From Bradyrhizobium sp. AS23.2 (lineage in GTDB: Bacteria; Pseudomonadota; Alphaproteobacteria; Rhizobiales; Xanthobacteraceae), in the NCBI RefSeq assembly GCF_001908185.1, contig NZ_LGHM01000125.1, forward strand, positions 55,644 through 119,643: 64,000 nt of DNA, given 5' to 3'. The notes under the pieces are model-generated. The model made no database searches. It worked only from the letters and a program-made list of their open reading frames with translations, and was not told where the DNA came from. The translations under genes were made by a program, and so were the position numbers. Shown here in pieces: positions 28,438 through 36,223 of the stretch; the first letter of the stretch is position 1; every line of letters begins with the position of its first letter.

Positions 28438-29139
28438 ATGAACGCCGCCTCCTACGTCATTCCGCTTCCGCCGCAGGCTTCGCTTCCCGTCGTCGGCGAG
28501 AGCGGCCGCTATCCGGTGCGCCGCATCTGGTGCGTCGGCCGCAACTATCTCGAGCACATCCGCGAGATGGGCAATGACGAGCGCGCTCCTCCGTTCTTCT
28601 TCGCCAAGCATGCCGACATGCTGGTGCCCGATGGCGCCACCATTGCCTATCCGCCGCTAACCAAGGACCTGCATCACGAGGTCGAACTGATCGTGGCGAT
28701 GAAGAGCGGTGGCCTCAACATCCCCGCCGACAAGGCGCTCGACCATGTCTACGGCTACGCCGTCGGCATCGACCTCACCCGCCGCGACCTCCAGATCGCC
28801 TCGCGCAAGAAGGAGCGCCCCTGGGAGATCGGCAAGTCGTTCGACGGCTCCGCCCCCTGCTCCGCGTTGCAGCCGGCATCGAAGATCGGCCATCCCTCCA
28901 AGGGCAAGATCTGGCTCACCGTCAACGGCAAGGAAGCACAGAAGGGCGATCTCACCGAGCTGATCTGGAACGTGCCTGAAATCATCTGGCAGCTCTCGCA
29001 GCAGGTGAAGCTCGCCGCGGGCGACATCATCATGACGGGCACACCGGCCGGCGTGTCGCAACTCCAGCCGGGCGACAAGCTCGAATGCGGCGTCGACGGT
29101 GTCGGCACGCTCAAGGTGTCGATCGGCCAGCCGGAATAG
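28438..29139 (+). CDS. fumarylacetoacetate hydrolase family protein
   Basis: 233 residues from ATG 28438; the open frame runs back inside the msbA-like gene, so this start is required. FAH-fold marks: IWCVGRNYLEHIREMG, FFFAKHADMLV, the metal-binding HHEVELIVAM, YAVGIDLTRRDLQ and MTGTPAGVSQLQPGD. Relatives hydrolyse acylpyruvates or decarboxylate oxaloacetate. The substrate here is unknown. It lies 46 bases after the exporter gene on the same strand and is followed by a strong terminator, so it ends this unit. Confidence 0.88.
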   Translation: MNAASYVIPLPPQASLPVVGESGRYPVRRIWCVGRNYLEHIREMGNDERAPPFFFAKHADMLVPDGATIAYPPLTKDLHHEVELIVAMKSGGLNIPADKALDHVYGYAVGIDLTRRDLQIASRKKERPWEIGKSFDGSAPCSALQPASKIGHPSKGKIWLTVNGKEAQKGDLTELIWNVPEIIWQLSQQVKLAAGDIIMTGTPAGVSQLQPGDKLECGVDGVGTLKVSIGQPE

Positions 29140-29165
29140 GCCGGCCTCGCATTCACGGAAATTGC

Positions 29166-29197
29166 AAAAGCCCCGGACGTCGCGTCCGGGGCTTTTT
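29166..29197. terminator. bidirectional intrinsic terminator
   Basis: Stem GCCCCGGACG - TCG - CGTCCGGGGC flanked by AAAA on the left and TTTTT on the right, so it works on both strands. It ends the plus-strand hydrolase gene and the minus-strand MFS gene. Confidence 0.9.
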
Positions 29198-29225
29198 CGT
29201 GAGAACGGCTTTCCTGAAGTCAGTC

Positions 29226-30566
29226 TCAGGCCTGCGAGCCGTGCGCGCCCACGGCGTTGATATCCTTGCCGGTGTAGTCGGTCATCAGCGCGGTCGCGAC
29301 CAGCGTGATAACGGAGCACGCTGCGATATAGACAGCAATGGCAGTCGCTGACTCGTACCTGCCAAATAGCCATGCTGCGATCAACGGCGCGGGGCCACCC
29401 GCGATCACGGATGCAAACTGATAGCCGAGCGACGCACCGCTGTAGCGAAGACGTCCGGTGAAGCTCTCGGCGATCAACGCGGCTTGTGGACCGTACATCA
29501 TGTCGTGCGGGATCAGCGACAGGAAGATCGCGAGGAAGACGACCACCTCCGATCCGGTATCGAGCATCGCGTAGTAGATGAAGCCGAAGATGCCGGTGAC
29601 GACCGCGCCGGCCATGTACATGTTCTTGCGGCCGATCTGATCAGACAGATGACCGCAAAGCGGAATCGTGACGAATGACAGCACCGCGGCCGACAACACT
29701 GCTGTCAGCAGGAAGTCGCGCGAGAGATGCAGCGTGCCGATGCCGTAGGAAAAGACGAACGCGGTGAAAATGTAGAACGGCGCCTGCTCGGCCATGCGTG
29801 CGAAGGCCGAGAGCAGGATCTCCTTCGGATGCTGCTTGATCACCGTCAGCATCGGCGTGCGGTCGAGCCGGCGCTCGGCCAGCAGTTTGGAGAACACCGG
29901 CGTTTCGAGGATGCCGAGCCGGATATAAAGACCGACGCCGACCAGGATGAGGCTGAGCGCGAACGGGATGCGCCAGCCCCAGGCCAGGAACCGGTCGCCC
30001 GCCATCTGGCTGAATGCCAGCACGGCGAGGTTGGCAAGGAACAGGCCGCAGGGCACGCCGAATTGCGGCCAGGACGCGATCAATCCGCGGGACCGGTCGT
30101 TGCGCGCCCATTCCATCGACATCAGCACGGAGCCGCCCCATTCGCCGCCGACGCCAACACCCTGGATGAAGCGCAGCACGGTCAGGATCACCGCGCCCCA
30201 TATGCCGATGCTCGAATAGGTCGGCACCACGGCCACCGCCGCTGTCGCCAGTCCCATCAGCAGCAACGTCGCAATCAGCGTCGATTTACGGCCGATGCGA
30301 TCGCCGTAGTGTCCGAAAATCGCCGCACCGATCGGACGCGCGACGAAGCCGACCGCATAGATGGCAAATGCCTCGAGCGTGCCGACCCAGGGATCGGAAT
30401 TCGGGAAGAACAGCTTCGCGAAGACCAGACCCGTAACCGTGCTGTAGAGGAAGAAATCATACCATTCGATCGCAGTCCCCACCGTAGAGGCGATGACGGC
30501 GCGGCGAAGCTGGATCTGATGCTCGGATGGGGACAGTTGGGCGGCGTCGAGGCCGAGCGTTGTCAT
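29226..30566 (-). CDS. MFS transporter, metabolite:H+ symporter (MHS) family
   Basis: 446 residues from ATG 30566, with AAGGAG eight bases upstream. Twelve membrane segments. MHS signatures: GTAIEWYDFFLYSTVTG at the first segment, FGHYGDRIGRKSTL in loop 2-3, and RFIQGVGVGGEWGGSVL. The family takes up dicarboxylates, shikimate, proline/betaine or aromatic acids by proton symport. The substrate cannot be told from sequence. The upstream spacer to the NTF2-like gene is about 170 bases. Confidence 0.88.
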   Translation of the reverse strand: MTTLGLDAAQLSPSEHQIQLRRAVIASTVGTAIEWYDFFLYSTVTGLVFAKLFFPNSDPWVGTLEAFAIYAVGFVARPIGAAIFGHYGDRIGRKSTLIATLLLMGLATAAVAVVPTYSSIGIWGAVILTVLRFIQGVGVGGEWGGSVLMSMEWARNDRSRGLIASWPQFGVPCGLFLANLAVLAFSQMAGDRFLAWGWRIPFALSLILVGVGLYIRLGILETPVFSKLLAERRLDRTPMLTVIKQHPKEILLSAFARMAEQAPFYIFTAFVFSYGIGTLHLSRDFLLTAVLSAAVLSFVTIPLCGHLSDQIGRKNMYMAGAVVTGIFGFIYYAMLDTGSEVVVFLAIFLSLIPHDMMYGPQAALIAESFTGRLRYSGASLGYQFASVIAGGPAPLIAAWLFGRYESATAIAVYIAACSVITLVATALMTDYTGKDINAVGAHGSQA

Positions 30567-30734
30567 GGGAGCGTCTCCTTCTGACGCGCCCCCCTTCGGT
30601 TTGAACCCTGACCGGGTCGTTTGGTTACAAACCAACTTGCGCGCCAGAGGGTTCCGGCAAACCGCAAATGGCACATAGAACTTTCGTCGGTCACCAAGGG
30701 CCCAAGGCTAAGCTGAGAGCTCGCCAGGGCCGCT

Positions 30735-31205
30735 CTACCGCGCCTTCACCGGGCGATTGGCGTGACTGGCCTGCGGCACACCGCGGTTGAGTGACATATG
30801 CGAATGCACACACAGCCAGCCATCGGCATTCCCTAGAAACACCATGGTGGCCCGGCCCGGGCGCGGAAACGCGCTGCCATCGGGATGGTAGCCCGTGCTC
30901 GTCCACGGCGTGATCACCGTCGCCATCGTGCCATCGGGAGACGCCAGGATTGAGGTCTGATCGAGGACGAAACGGAAGTCGGTCGTCTTTGGCCAGACGT
31001 TGTCCCATTGCGTCGAGACCCATTGATCGAGGCCCGGGATGACATCGTTATGCGTGCCGAAGGCCAGCACATCCGGGTGGAAGAGCGGCCGCGCCGAAGC
31101 GTAGTCGACCTCGCGGACATAGCCCGCGAAGGTCTCCAGCCACTCCCGGAAGAATTGCACTATCTCGGCGTTCGCAAGTGGCAACGGGGCCATTGCCTGC
31201 TCCAT
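30735..31205 (-). CDS. NTF2/SnoaL-like fold protein
   Basis: 156 residues. A helix-rich N-terminus (IVQFFREWLETFAGYV), then DYASARPLFHPDVLAFGTH and alternating strands, the pattern of SnoaL/DUF4440-type cone-barrel proteins. Members include ketosteroid isomerase-like enzymes and many of unknown role. No catalytic set can be assigned. ATG 31193 has a GGAG six bases upstream and may be the true start. On the same strand as the MHS transporter downstream; they could share a transcript. Confidence 0.75.
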   Translation of the reverse strand: MEQAMAPLPLANAEIVQFFREWLETFAGYVREVDYASARPLFHPDVLAFGTHNDVIPGLDQWVSTQWDNVWPKTTDFRFVLDQTSILASPDGTMATVITPWTSTGYHPDGSAFPRPGRATMVFLGNADGWLCVHSHMSLNRGVPQASHANRPVKAR

Positions 31206-31359
31206 GTTTGCTCGCTAAATCGCGGCAACCTTGTTGCCATGGACCGGAGTGTGCAGCAACATTCGCACTCGGGGCCGAAGGACGCGCGCGGCCAGCATGC
31301 GGGGACGATCATCCATGCCGCCGCGCGGCCGGCGTAACATCATCGCCTGGTCCACAAAC

Positions 31360-31389
31360 AAAGCCCCGGAGCACGCTCCGGGGCTTTTT
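31360..31389 (-). terminator. intrinsic terminator after the LpxO-like gene
   Basis: Stem AAAGCCCCGGAG - CACG - CTCCGGGGCTTT, 22 bases past the stop of the minus-strand hydroxylase gene, with TTTGTTTG after it on the minus strand and TTTTT on the plus strand. The stem core is almost the same as at 29166 and 37792. Confidence 0.88.
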
Positions 31390-31411
31390 GGTTTTCAATG
31401 CACCGCTGGGA

Positions 31412-32341
31412 TCACCGCAGCGCCGACATCACGATCAGGCCAAGAATCAACGCCGTCAGCGAATATTTCAGCGTGTAGTACACGTTGCGGTTCCACTCCT
31501 TGACCTTGCGGCTGCCGAGATGGATCTCATAGAGCTTGCCGAACACCTTGTTGAGCGCGCCGACATTCTCGCCATCAACGTTCTGGGTCGCCGACGCCTT
31601 GACGATGTGATGGCTGACCCAGCGGTTGATTGCGGTCATGAAGCCGTACTTCATCGGACGCTCGACGTCGCAGAACAGGATGATGCGGTTGACGTCGGTC
31701 GCATTCTCGGCGCTGTGGATGAAGGTCTCGTCGAACATGAAGGCCTCGCCGTCGCGCCAGACGCATTCGACGCCGTCGACCAGGATGCGGCACTTGTTCG
31801 AGTTCGGCGTGACGAGGCCGAGGTGATAGCGCAACGAGCCTGCGAAGGGATCGCGGTGCGCTCCCAGCTTGCCGCCCGGCGGCAGCATCGCGAACATCGC
31901 GCCGTGCACGCTCGGAATAGAGTTGAGCAGCTCCACCGTCTTCGGGCACAGCGTCCGCGCCGAAGGCAGGAAGTCATCGTACCATTTCAGGTAAAAGCGC
32001 TTCCAGCCGCTCTTGAAGAACGAATAGAAGCCCCAGTCATTGTTCTTGGCGGCTGCGCGAATGAATCCTTCGTCGAACAGGCGCACCGCCTCGTCACGGA
32101 TGGTCTCCCAGTTCTCGCTGAGCGGCTTGAGCTCGGGAAACTGCTCGACCGAGATCACCGGCTTGTTCGGCACCGCCGAGCCCGCATACATCAGCACGTT
32201 GTAGGGTGCGAGATAGGTCGAGTGATCGCCGAGCTGGCGCGCGAAGCGCAGTCGCTGCTTGCCGCGGAAGTGAACGTAAATCGTCGATGCCGCGAGCACA
32301 TAGAGAATGACAAGTTGCGGCGCAAAAAGCTGTTTCAGCAT
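31412..32341 (-). CDS. aspartyl/asparaginyl beta-hydroxylase family protein (LpxO-like)
   Basis: 309 residues from ATG 32341. An N-terminal membrane segment (APQLVILYVLAASTIYV), a catalytic 2-oxoglutarate/Fe(II) dioxygenase core with the first His in GAHRDPFAGSLRYHLGL, the second His in DETFIHSAENATD, and a C-terminal membrane segment (SLTALILGLIVMSAL). This layout matches LpxO, which adds a 2-hydroxyl to a lipid A acyl chain on the cytosolic side. Lipid A modification suits a region rich in LPS genes, though the link is by function, not operon. A different fatty-acyl hydroxylase remains possible. Confidence 0.85.
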   Translation of the reverse strand: MLKQLFAPQLVILYVLAASTIYVHFRGKQRLRFARQLGDHSTYLAPYNVLMYAGSAVPNKPVISVEQFPELKPLSENWETIRDEAVRLFDEGFIRAAAKNNDWGFYSFFKSGWKRFYLKWYDDFLPSARTLCPKTVELLNSIPSVHGAMFAMLPPGGKLGAHRDPFAGSLRYHLGLVTPNSNKCRILVDGVECVWRDGEAFMFDETFIHSAENATDVNRIILFCDVERPMKYGFMTAINRWVSHHIVKASATQNVDGENVGALNKVFGKLYEIHLGSRKVKEWNRNVYYTLKYSLTALILGLIVMSALR

Positions 32342-32484
32342 ATCCCCGATCCCCGGTGACCCAGCCGGGGACGTCATCTACCCCGACCCGGCCCAAGCGG
32401 CAAGATATTCACCGGTGGGTTGCAATCACTCTGGGGAGAGCCAGGAGCGGAACCTGAGGCTCAAAACGGCCGAAACGAACCGGA

Positions 32485-32640
32485 TCAGGCCCGTGACAGC
32501 GCCTGGAGGCCTTTGAAGGTCAGGCGCTTGGGGTCGGTCACGCCGGCGAGATAGAGCCGGCGGATGAAGGCGCTGACGGCGTCGCGGTCGCAATCGGTCA
32601 GCGCGACGACGGCGTCGATCGCGATCTTCTGGGCTTCCAT
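32485..32640 (-). CDS. small hypothetical protein (51 aa)
   Basis: An ATG at 32640 opens a frame of 51 codons to a TGA at 32485, starting MEAQKIAIDAVVALTDCDRD and ending GLQALSRA. Codon use is like the neighbours, with strong third-position GC, and an AGGTGAGCCC stretch lies upstream. Amphipathic helical, no signal peptide. Function unknown. It sits alone between the LpxO-like and LysR genes. Confidence 0.6.
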   Translation of the reverse strand: MEAQKIAIDAVVALTDCDRDAVSAFIRRLYLAGVTDPKRLTFKGLQALSRA

Positions 32641-32785
32641 TGGGCTCACCTCGGCCTTGCGAGTAACCCCGGCCGAGACAGGCTAGGACCTGCCGGTTAA
32701 TCCGGCGTTAACTGTTTGGGAAGGATGGCTGACTCAGGCCGGCGGCCGAATACGCAAAACAACGCATTGGCGGGCGCGCAGCCGC

Positions 32786-33709
32786 TCAGCGCGCACTGAC
32801 GCTCTTCTTCAGCAACGCAAAGTGCTTCCTCAGACGGGGCACGGCAAAGTCACTGAAGGCCCGCACCTTGGGCACTGAGAGCCGGCCCTGCGGGCAGATC
32901 AGATGCGCGGGCATCTCCGGGTCCTCGTCGCCGGCCAGGACGATCTCGAGCTCGCCGCGCGCGACCTGCTCAGCCACCTGGTATGAATACATCCGCGCCA
33001 CGCCGCGCCCGGCGACGGCGGACGCCACAGCCGCGTAGGTGCTGTTGACGACGAGACGCGGGGTGAACTGGACGGTGCGCGGCACTGAAGAGCCTGCCTG
33101 TGGCGCAAAGGTCCAGGAATTGGGGAGATGCGCCATCGCCACGATCTGATGCTTGGCAAGATCGCCGGTCTCGGCGATGCGCGGATGCTGCTTCAGATAG
33201 CGCGAAGCTGCCACCACGACGCGGCTGATCCCGCCGACCCGCATCGCCACCATCGCCGAATCCGCGAGGGGGCCGATGCGAAGCGCGACATCAACGCCCT
33301 CCTCGACCAGATTGACCGCGCGGTCGAATAGCAACAGCTTTGCCGACACCGTCGGATAGGCGTCGAGAAACGCATCGAGGATCGGCCGCAGCACCATCTC
33401 GCCCGAGACTACCGGGGCGGTGATCGTGAGCAGGCCGCGGGGCGCCGTGCGTGGTCCGGCCACGATGTCGTCGGCCTCCTCAAGCTCGGTGAGCACGCGG
33501 CGGCAGATCGCCACGTAGCGCTCGCCCTCCTCGCTCAGCTTGATCGACCGCGTCGTCCGATGCAGCAGCTCGGCGCCGACCCGTTCCTCCAGGAAGGCGA
33601 TGGCGCGGCTGACCGCCGCCGGCGAGCGGCCGAGCTTGCGGCCCGCGGCCGCAAGGCTGCCCTCGTCCACCGCAAGGACGAACACCTTCATCGCATCCAG
33701 ACGATCCAT
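32786..33709 (-). CDS. LysR family transcriptional regulator
   Basis: 307 residues from ATG 33709. N-terminal winged HTH (DAMKVFVLAVDEGSLAAAGRKL, RSPAAVSRAIAFLEERVG, LLHRTTRSIKLSEEG) and a LysR substrate-binding domain with the inducer-cleft segments. It belongs to the CrgA/AaeR-like subgroup by its start 'MDRLDAMKVFV'. It is divergent from the SDR-tautomerase-MFS operon across 211 bases, the usual layout for a regulator that controls its neighbour. The frame is open to 33970 without family sequence. Confidence 0.9.
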   Translation of the reverse strand: MDRLDAMKVFVLAVDEGSLAAAGRKLGRSPAAVSRAIAFLEERVGAELLHRTTRSIKLSEEGERYVAICRRVLTELEEADDIVAGPRTAPRGLLTITAPVVSGEMVLRPILDAFLDAYPTVSAKLLLFDRAVNLVEEGVDVALRIGPLADSAMVAMRVGGISRVVVAASRYLKQHPRIAETGDLAKHQIVAMAHLPNSWTFAPQAGSSVPRTVQFTPRLVVNSTYAAVASAVAGRGVARMYSYQVAEQVARGELEIVLAGDEDPEMPAHLICPQGRLSVPKVRAFSDFAVPRLRKHFALLKKSVSAR

Positions 33710-33920
33710 GCTTCCCGCCACCCCGTGAAATTCCGGTCGCAAGCTAGGCGTTCGCTCCGGCCACGACAACCGCCGCCAGGCGCCGATCCGGCATTCGTTC
33801 GCGCCGCGAAAGAGTGTCTGCCGGACAGCGCGTATTCGCAGCCGGGCCGCCACGGCGTACCTCAGGGAGCAAGCCAGCCGGTGCTGGCGCAGGTTCTCAA
33901 GCCGACAACAGGAGCCCATC

Positions 33921-34631
33921 ATGGGTATCGAGCAGAAGGTCGCCATCATCACCGGTGCATCGCAGGGCATCGGCGCCGCCCTGGTCCAGGGCTATCGCGA
34001 TCGCAACTACCGCGTTGTCGCAACGGCGCGCTCCATCAAGCCGTCTGGCGACGACGACGTCCTCGCGGTGGCCGGCGACATTGCCGACTGGAAGACCGCC
34101 GAGCGCGTGGTCGCGCAGGCCGTCGCCCGCTTCGGCCGGGTCGACACGCTGGTCAACAATGCCGGAATCTTCGTCGCCAAGCCGTTCACGCAGTACACCG
34201 CCGAGGACTACGCCACAGTGATGGGCATCAACGTCGCGGGCTTCTTCCGCCTGACACAGCTCGCCATCGCCGAGATGGAGAAGCAGGGCTCAGGCCACGT
34301 CGTTCAGATCACGACCACCCTGGTCGACCAGGCCAATTCGAACGTGCCCTCGGTGCTGGCGTCGCTGAGCAAGGGCGGCCTCAGCGCCGCAACGAAGTCG
34401 CTCGCGATCGAATACGCAAAGCGCGGCATCCGCGTGAACGCGGTTTCGCCCGGCATCATCAAGTCGCCAATGCACCCCGTGGCGACGCACGCCCAGCTCG
34501 GCGCGCTGCACCCGGTCGGCCGCATGGGCGAGATGTCCGACATCGTCGACGCTGTGCTCTATCTCGAGCATGCGAGCTTCGTCACCGGCGAAATCCTGCA
34601 TGTCGACGGCGGCCAGAGCGCCGGCCACTGA
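33921..34631 (+). CDS. SDR family oxidoreductase lacking the catalytic Tyr
   Basis: 236 residues of the classical SDR fold. NAD(P) motif TGASQGIGAAL, NNAG, and the C-terminal AVSPGIIKSPMHP are normal. At the active site the usual YxxxK reads ASLSK, so Ala replaces Tyr, and the usual Ser region is ITTTLVDQ. From memory a subgroup with this 'VLASLxKGGL' motif occurs in several proteobacteria, so this is probably not decay. The enzyme may bind its ligand without standard dehydrogenase chemistry. It has a GGAG upstream and is followed by a tautomerase gene after 18 bases. Confidence 0.88.
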   Translation: MGIEQKVAIITGASQGIGAALVQGYRDRNYRVVATARSIKPSGDDDVLAVAGDIADWKTAERVVAQAVARFGRVDTLVNNAGIFVAKPFTQYTAEDYATVMGINVAGFFRLTQLAIAEMEKQGSGHVVQITTTLVDQANSNVPSVLASLSKGGLSAATKSLAIEYAKRGIRVNAVSPGIIKSPMHPVATHAQLGALHPVGRMGEMSDIVDAVLYLEHASFVTGEILHVDGGQSAGH

Positions 34632-34649
34632 GCGCCGAGGAGAGACGAG

Positions 34650-34886
34650 ATGCCCATCGTCACCATTCAAGTGACCCGCGAGGGAACGACACCGGGAGCG
34701 GCGTCGCTCACCGCGGAGGAGAAGGCCGCGCTGATCAGGGGATCGAGCCAGGTTCTGCTCGACGTGCTCGGCAAGCCGCTCGATTCCACCTTCGTCGTGA
34801 TCGAGGAAGTGGACACCGACAATTGGGGCCGGGGCGGCCTGCCCGCGCTGGAATTCCGGCGCCGCCGCGCAGCCCAGGCAGGATGA
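34650..34886 (+). CDS. tautomerase (4-oxalocrotonate tautomerase superfamily)
   Basis: 78 residues. Starts MPIVTIQVTREG; removal of Met would expose the catalytic Pro1 of the superfamily. It keeps the small beta-alpha-beta layout with KAALIRGSSQVLLDVLGKP and VVIEEVDTDNWGRGG. Such enzymes move double bonds in keto/enol acids or dehalogenate. A GGAGAGACGAG sequence lies directly upstream. It is the second gene of the SDR operon and precedes the broken MFS gene by 30 bases. Substrate unknown. Confidence 0.88.
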   Translation: MPIVTIQVTREGTTPGAASLTAEEKAALIRGSSQVLLDVLGKPLDSTFVVIEEVDTDNWGRGGLPALEFRRRRAAQAG

Positions 34887-34916
34887 TCCGTGCGCCATCG
34901 CGCGCAGGGGAATGGC

Positions 34917-36204
34917 ATGACCAACGCAAGTACGAAGCAACAAATCGAGACCCGGCCGCATCAGCGGCCGGGATCGGCCTCACAATCGGGGCAGACTTCT
35001 TCACAGCAAGCTTCTTCGCAGCAGACTTCTTCACAGCAGACTTGGCGATATGCCGTGGCAGGCCTGTCGGCATCGCTGGTCGGACTTGGCCTCGCCCGCT
35101 TTTCCTACACGCCGCTGATCCCGGCCTTGATCGCAGCGAAGTGGTTCAGCGCGTCCGACGCCGTTTATCTCGGCGCGGCGAACCTTGCAGGCTAACTCGC
35201 CGGCGCGCTCGCGGCGCGGGCCACAGCCACCCGCTTCGGCGCGGTCCGCGCGCTGCGGGCGATGATGCTGCTCGCCACCCTCTCTTTCTTCTTCTTCGCC
35301 AGCTCATCGCCGGTGTCGTTCACATGGTTCTTCGCCTGGCGCTTCCTGTCCGGCCTCACCGGCGGAATCATCATGGTGCTGGCGGCCTCCGTCATTCTGC
35401 CGCATACCTCGCCCGCCAGACGCGGCATTGTCGGCGGCGTGATCTTTGCCGGCGTGGGCCTCGGCGTCGCCGCGTCGGGGACGCTGGTGCCGCTGCTCCT
35501 GCAACAGGGCTTGCAGCAAAGCTGGTACGGCCTCGGCGTGCTCTCCGCCGTGCTCACGCTCGCGAGCTGGTGGAACTGGCCTGCGGAACCGAAGGCTGAT
35601 GCTCCGCCTTCGCATCCAGCGAAGCACCATCAAGCCTCGCTCGCCACCCGTGCGCTGCTGATCCAATACGGCCTCAACGCGGTGGCGCTGGTGCCGCATA
35701 TGGTCTTCATCGTCGACTTCGTGGCGCGCGGCCTCGGCCAGGGCATTGCCGCGGGATCGCGCTACTGGGTGCTGTACGGCCTCGGCGCGATCGTGGGCCC
35801 GCTCGTCACCGGTCATCTGGGTGATAGATCCGGCTTCGGACCGGCCTTACGCGCGGCCTTCCTGATCGAGGCAGCCGCCGTGCTGCTCCCGACCGTCAGC
35901 ATGGCCCCCCCTTTCGCTGATCGTGTCGAGCGTCGTGGTCGGTGGCTTCACGCCGGGCATCGTGCCGTTGGTGCTCGGACGCATCCATGAGCTCGTCCCG
36001 CACTCTGCCGAACAGCAGCGCGCGACATGGAGCCACGCCACCGCGAGCTTTGCGCTGTTCCAGGCGGCCGCCGCCTACGGCTTCTCCTGGATCTATGCGC
36101 AGACCGGCGGCGACTATCTGGTCCTGTTCGCACTTGGTGGCGGCGCCGTGGTGCTTGCACTCGCGATCGATCTTGCGCTCGCGCTCACAACGCGCAAGGC
36201 ATAA
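34917..36204 (+). pseudogene. MFS transporter (YbfB/YjiJ-like), disrupted by a nonsense codon and a C-tract frameshift
   Basis: Start ATG 34917 with AGGGGA upstream. The frame reads into the first membrane segments (AVAGLSASLVGLGLARFSY, AANLAG) and meets TAA at 35193-35195, where the family expects 'AGYLAGAL'; a Tyr codon to TAA change explains it. The same frame continues from LAGALAARATATRFG through most of the transporter. A run of seven C at 35905-35911 then shifts the frame: six would give MAPLSLIVSSVVVGGFTPG, the continuation found to the stop at 36204. With both repaired the protein is about 428 residues. It probably exported or imported the substrate handled by the SDR and tautomerase. 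Confidence 0.88.
34991..35050. repeat. 15-bp tandem repeat in the N-terminal coding region of the MFS pseudogene
   Basis: Units GCAGACTTCTTCACA, GCAAGCTTCTTCGCA, GCAGACTTCTTCACA and the diverged GCAGACTTGGCGATA. They encode QTSSQ-like repeats in the cytosolic N-terminus before the first membrane segment. The unit length equals that of the repeat at 19051. Confidence 0.88.
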
Positions 36205-36223
36205 CCGCGGGGCGACGGCGCGA

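Noticed and set aside
33560..35599. 679-codon plus-strand open frame
   Set aside because: It crosses the LysR, SDR, tautomerase and MFS genes in another frame, and its translation is Arg-rich without any family motif.
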